Shown in pieces: positions 63,260 to 64,000 of a stretch of 64,000 nucleotides of DNA. The stretch covers positions 220,624,292-220,688,291 of the forward strand of contig NC_133534.1 of the NCBI RefSeq assembly GCF_048544455.1, in the 5' to 3' direction. The position numbers were made by a program, and so were the translations under genes. Within the stretch, counting starts at the first letter, position 1; each line of letters opens with the position of its first letter. This DNA comes from Silene latifolia. Its lineage: Eukaryota > Streptophyta > Magnoliopsida > Caryophyllales > Caryophyllaceae. The notes beneath the pieces were generated by a model that was given only the letters and a program-made list of their open reading frames with translations, was not told the origin of the DNA and ran no database searches.

Positions 63260-64000
63260 TGGACAAGGCCCTCGGGGGCTCGCGTCCGCGGGATCCACAC
63301 TGGCATAATCGACTCGAGGTTCTTTCGAATCGAATTAAGACAAATTAGAGTCGCCACCAAGTTTTTTGGGAACTTGGAACCGTTCAAGTCAACTTTACAC
63401 CTTTCATCGAAAAGCATAAAGCCAATCGACTACGAGTGATTAAAGATAAAGACTTGTACCCTATATCACTCGATTTGAATGACTCTCGTAATCCAATGGT
63501 ATTTAGACGGATCCACAAACCATAGATCTTGAGTAAGGGGTGAGGGTACGTGTTGGGAAGCCCATAAGGACACCCAACCCCGCCCGTCAATAACGGCCTC
63601 TACTAAGTCAAGTGTCGGATTTCAAACAAGGTCATAGCTACTACGATGTATGATATGCAAACGTTGTTTTAACCCTATCATGTGACAACAATTTCTATGT
63701 CGTTTTAGATGCAACTAAACTAACTTTGTCAAAGTTGTAATTTAGCATGTGGGTTGATTGATCTAGCAGCATTCAAACGAAACAAACAAGGCTTGATGGG
63801 GAATGGGGGAGCCGTTGGGATCTACCTATTACAAACCAGGCATTTCATGCCGACACAACAACAAATTAAAGATACAACTCGATCTAAATACAAAACTATA
63901 CACACGATGCAATACACGGCCATTTGGCCTAGAAAACCGTGCACAAGAGGGGTGACTCACGGCCTACATGACACACGGCCTTGGGTCACTCCTCGTGATG
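63260..64000 (-). repeat. 5' LTR of the Tat element (partial)
   Basis: Begins TGGACAAGGCC and matches 48791 onward. It is cut by the window end. Only the first 50 bp or so differ from the left copy. Confidence 0.9.

Larger units (their letters stand above)
48791..64000 (-). mobile_element. Tat/Ogre-type Ty3/gypsy retrotransposon (runs off the window)
   Basis: Minus-strand element of at least 15.2 kb. Order along its own sense: 5' LTR (from beyond 64000 to 63260), primer-binding site, leader, gag, protease, spacer, reverse transcriptase with RNase H, extra RNase H, integrase, long 3' region with an antisense frame and tandem repeats, purine tract, 3' LTR (52041-48791). Tat/Ogre features: very long LTRs, tRNA-Arg-type primer site, the extra RNase H next to integrase and an additional frame outside gag-pol. 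Gag-pol is broken about half a dozen times. LTRs are almost identical in the 740 bp that can be compared, so the insertion is young. It inserted into the Athila-like remnant. Confidence 0.9.

Overview
The window is nuclear DNA of a flowering plant. It holds intron-containing plant genes, a nuclear tRNA-Cys, many Stowaway-type MITEs, a plant L1 LINE, and Copia, Athila-like and Tat/Ogre-type LTR elements. A core eudicot is likely. Repeat flavour (terminal CTCCCTCC MITEs, dispersed ACCCGACC repeats, Tat elements with extra reading frames) would fit Caryophyllales, but this is an impression, not a proof.

Layout. 1-7.5 kb: an old, heavily decayed Ty1/Copia element on the minus strand, its internal region complete from purine tract to primer-binding site plus one LTR. 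7.6-9.1 kb: one LTR and leader of a Ty3/gypsy element. 9.9-11.2 kb: three MITEs, two of them abutting, just upstream of a serine hydrolase gene (11.4-12.6 kb, +). 13.2-15.0 kb: short MITEs and GC-rich dispersed repeats. 15.2-20.9 kb: GET3B, the plastid tail-anchored-protein targeting ATPase (+, 11 exons). 22.7-28.1 kb: three consecutive palindromic elements bounded by (TA)n tracts, the first a 3.3-kb foldback with opposing arrays of a 20-bp unit. 28.7-30.1 kb: a PIF/Harbinger transposase fragment and a long-TIR MITE. 30.8-34.0 kb: a young non-autonomous gypsy element with gag and protease only. 35.5-37.4 kb: aquaporin SIP2-1 (+). 38.7-41.4 kb: CRD1/CHL27, the chlorophyll-biosynthesis cyclase (-), with tRNA-Cys(GCA) inside its first intron on the opposite strand. 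43.0-47.8 kb: a nearly full-length L1 LINE (-) inserted into an Athila-like gypsy remnant. 48.8-64 kb: a long Tat/Ogre-type element (-), one complete 3.25-kb LTR at left, the other running off the window.

The four protein genes have no common pathway; two products act in plastids (GET3B, CRD1). They are islands in repeat DNA, each with intact exons, consensus splice sites and lengths close to those of their Arabidopsis relatives. The most unusual part is the 22.7-28.1 kb cluster, where three elements with unrelated interiors share the same kind of (TA)n-bounded end and inverted internal design.
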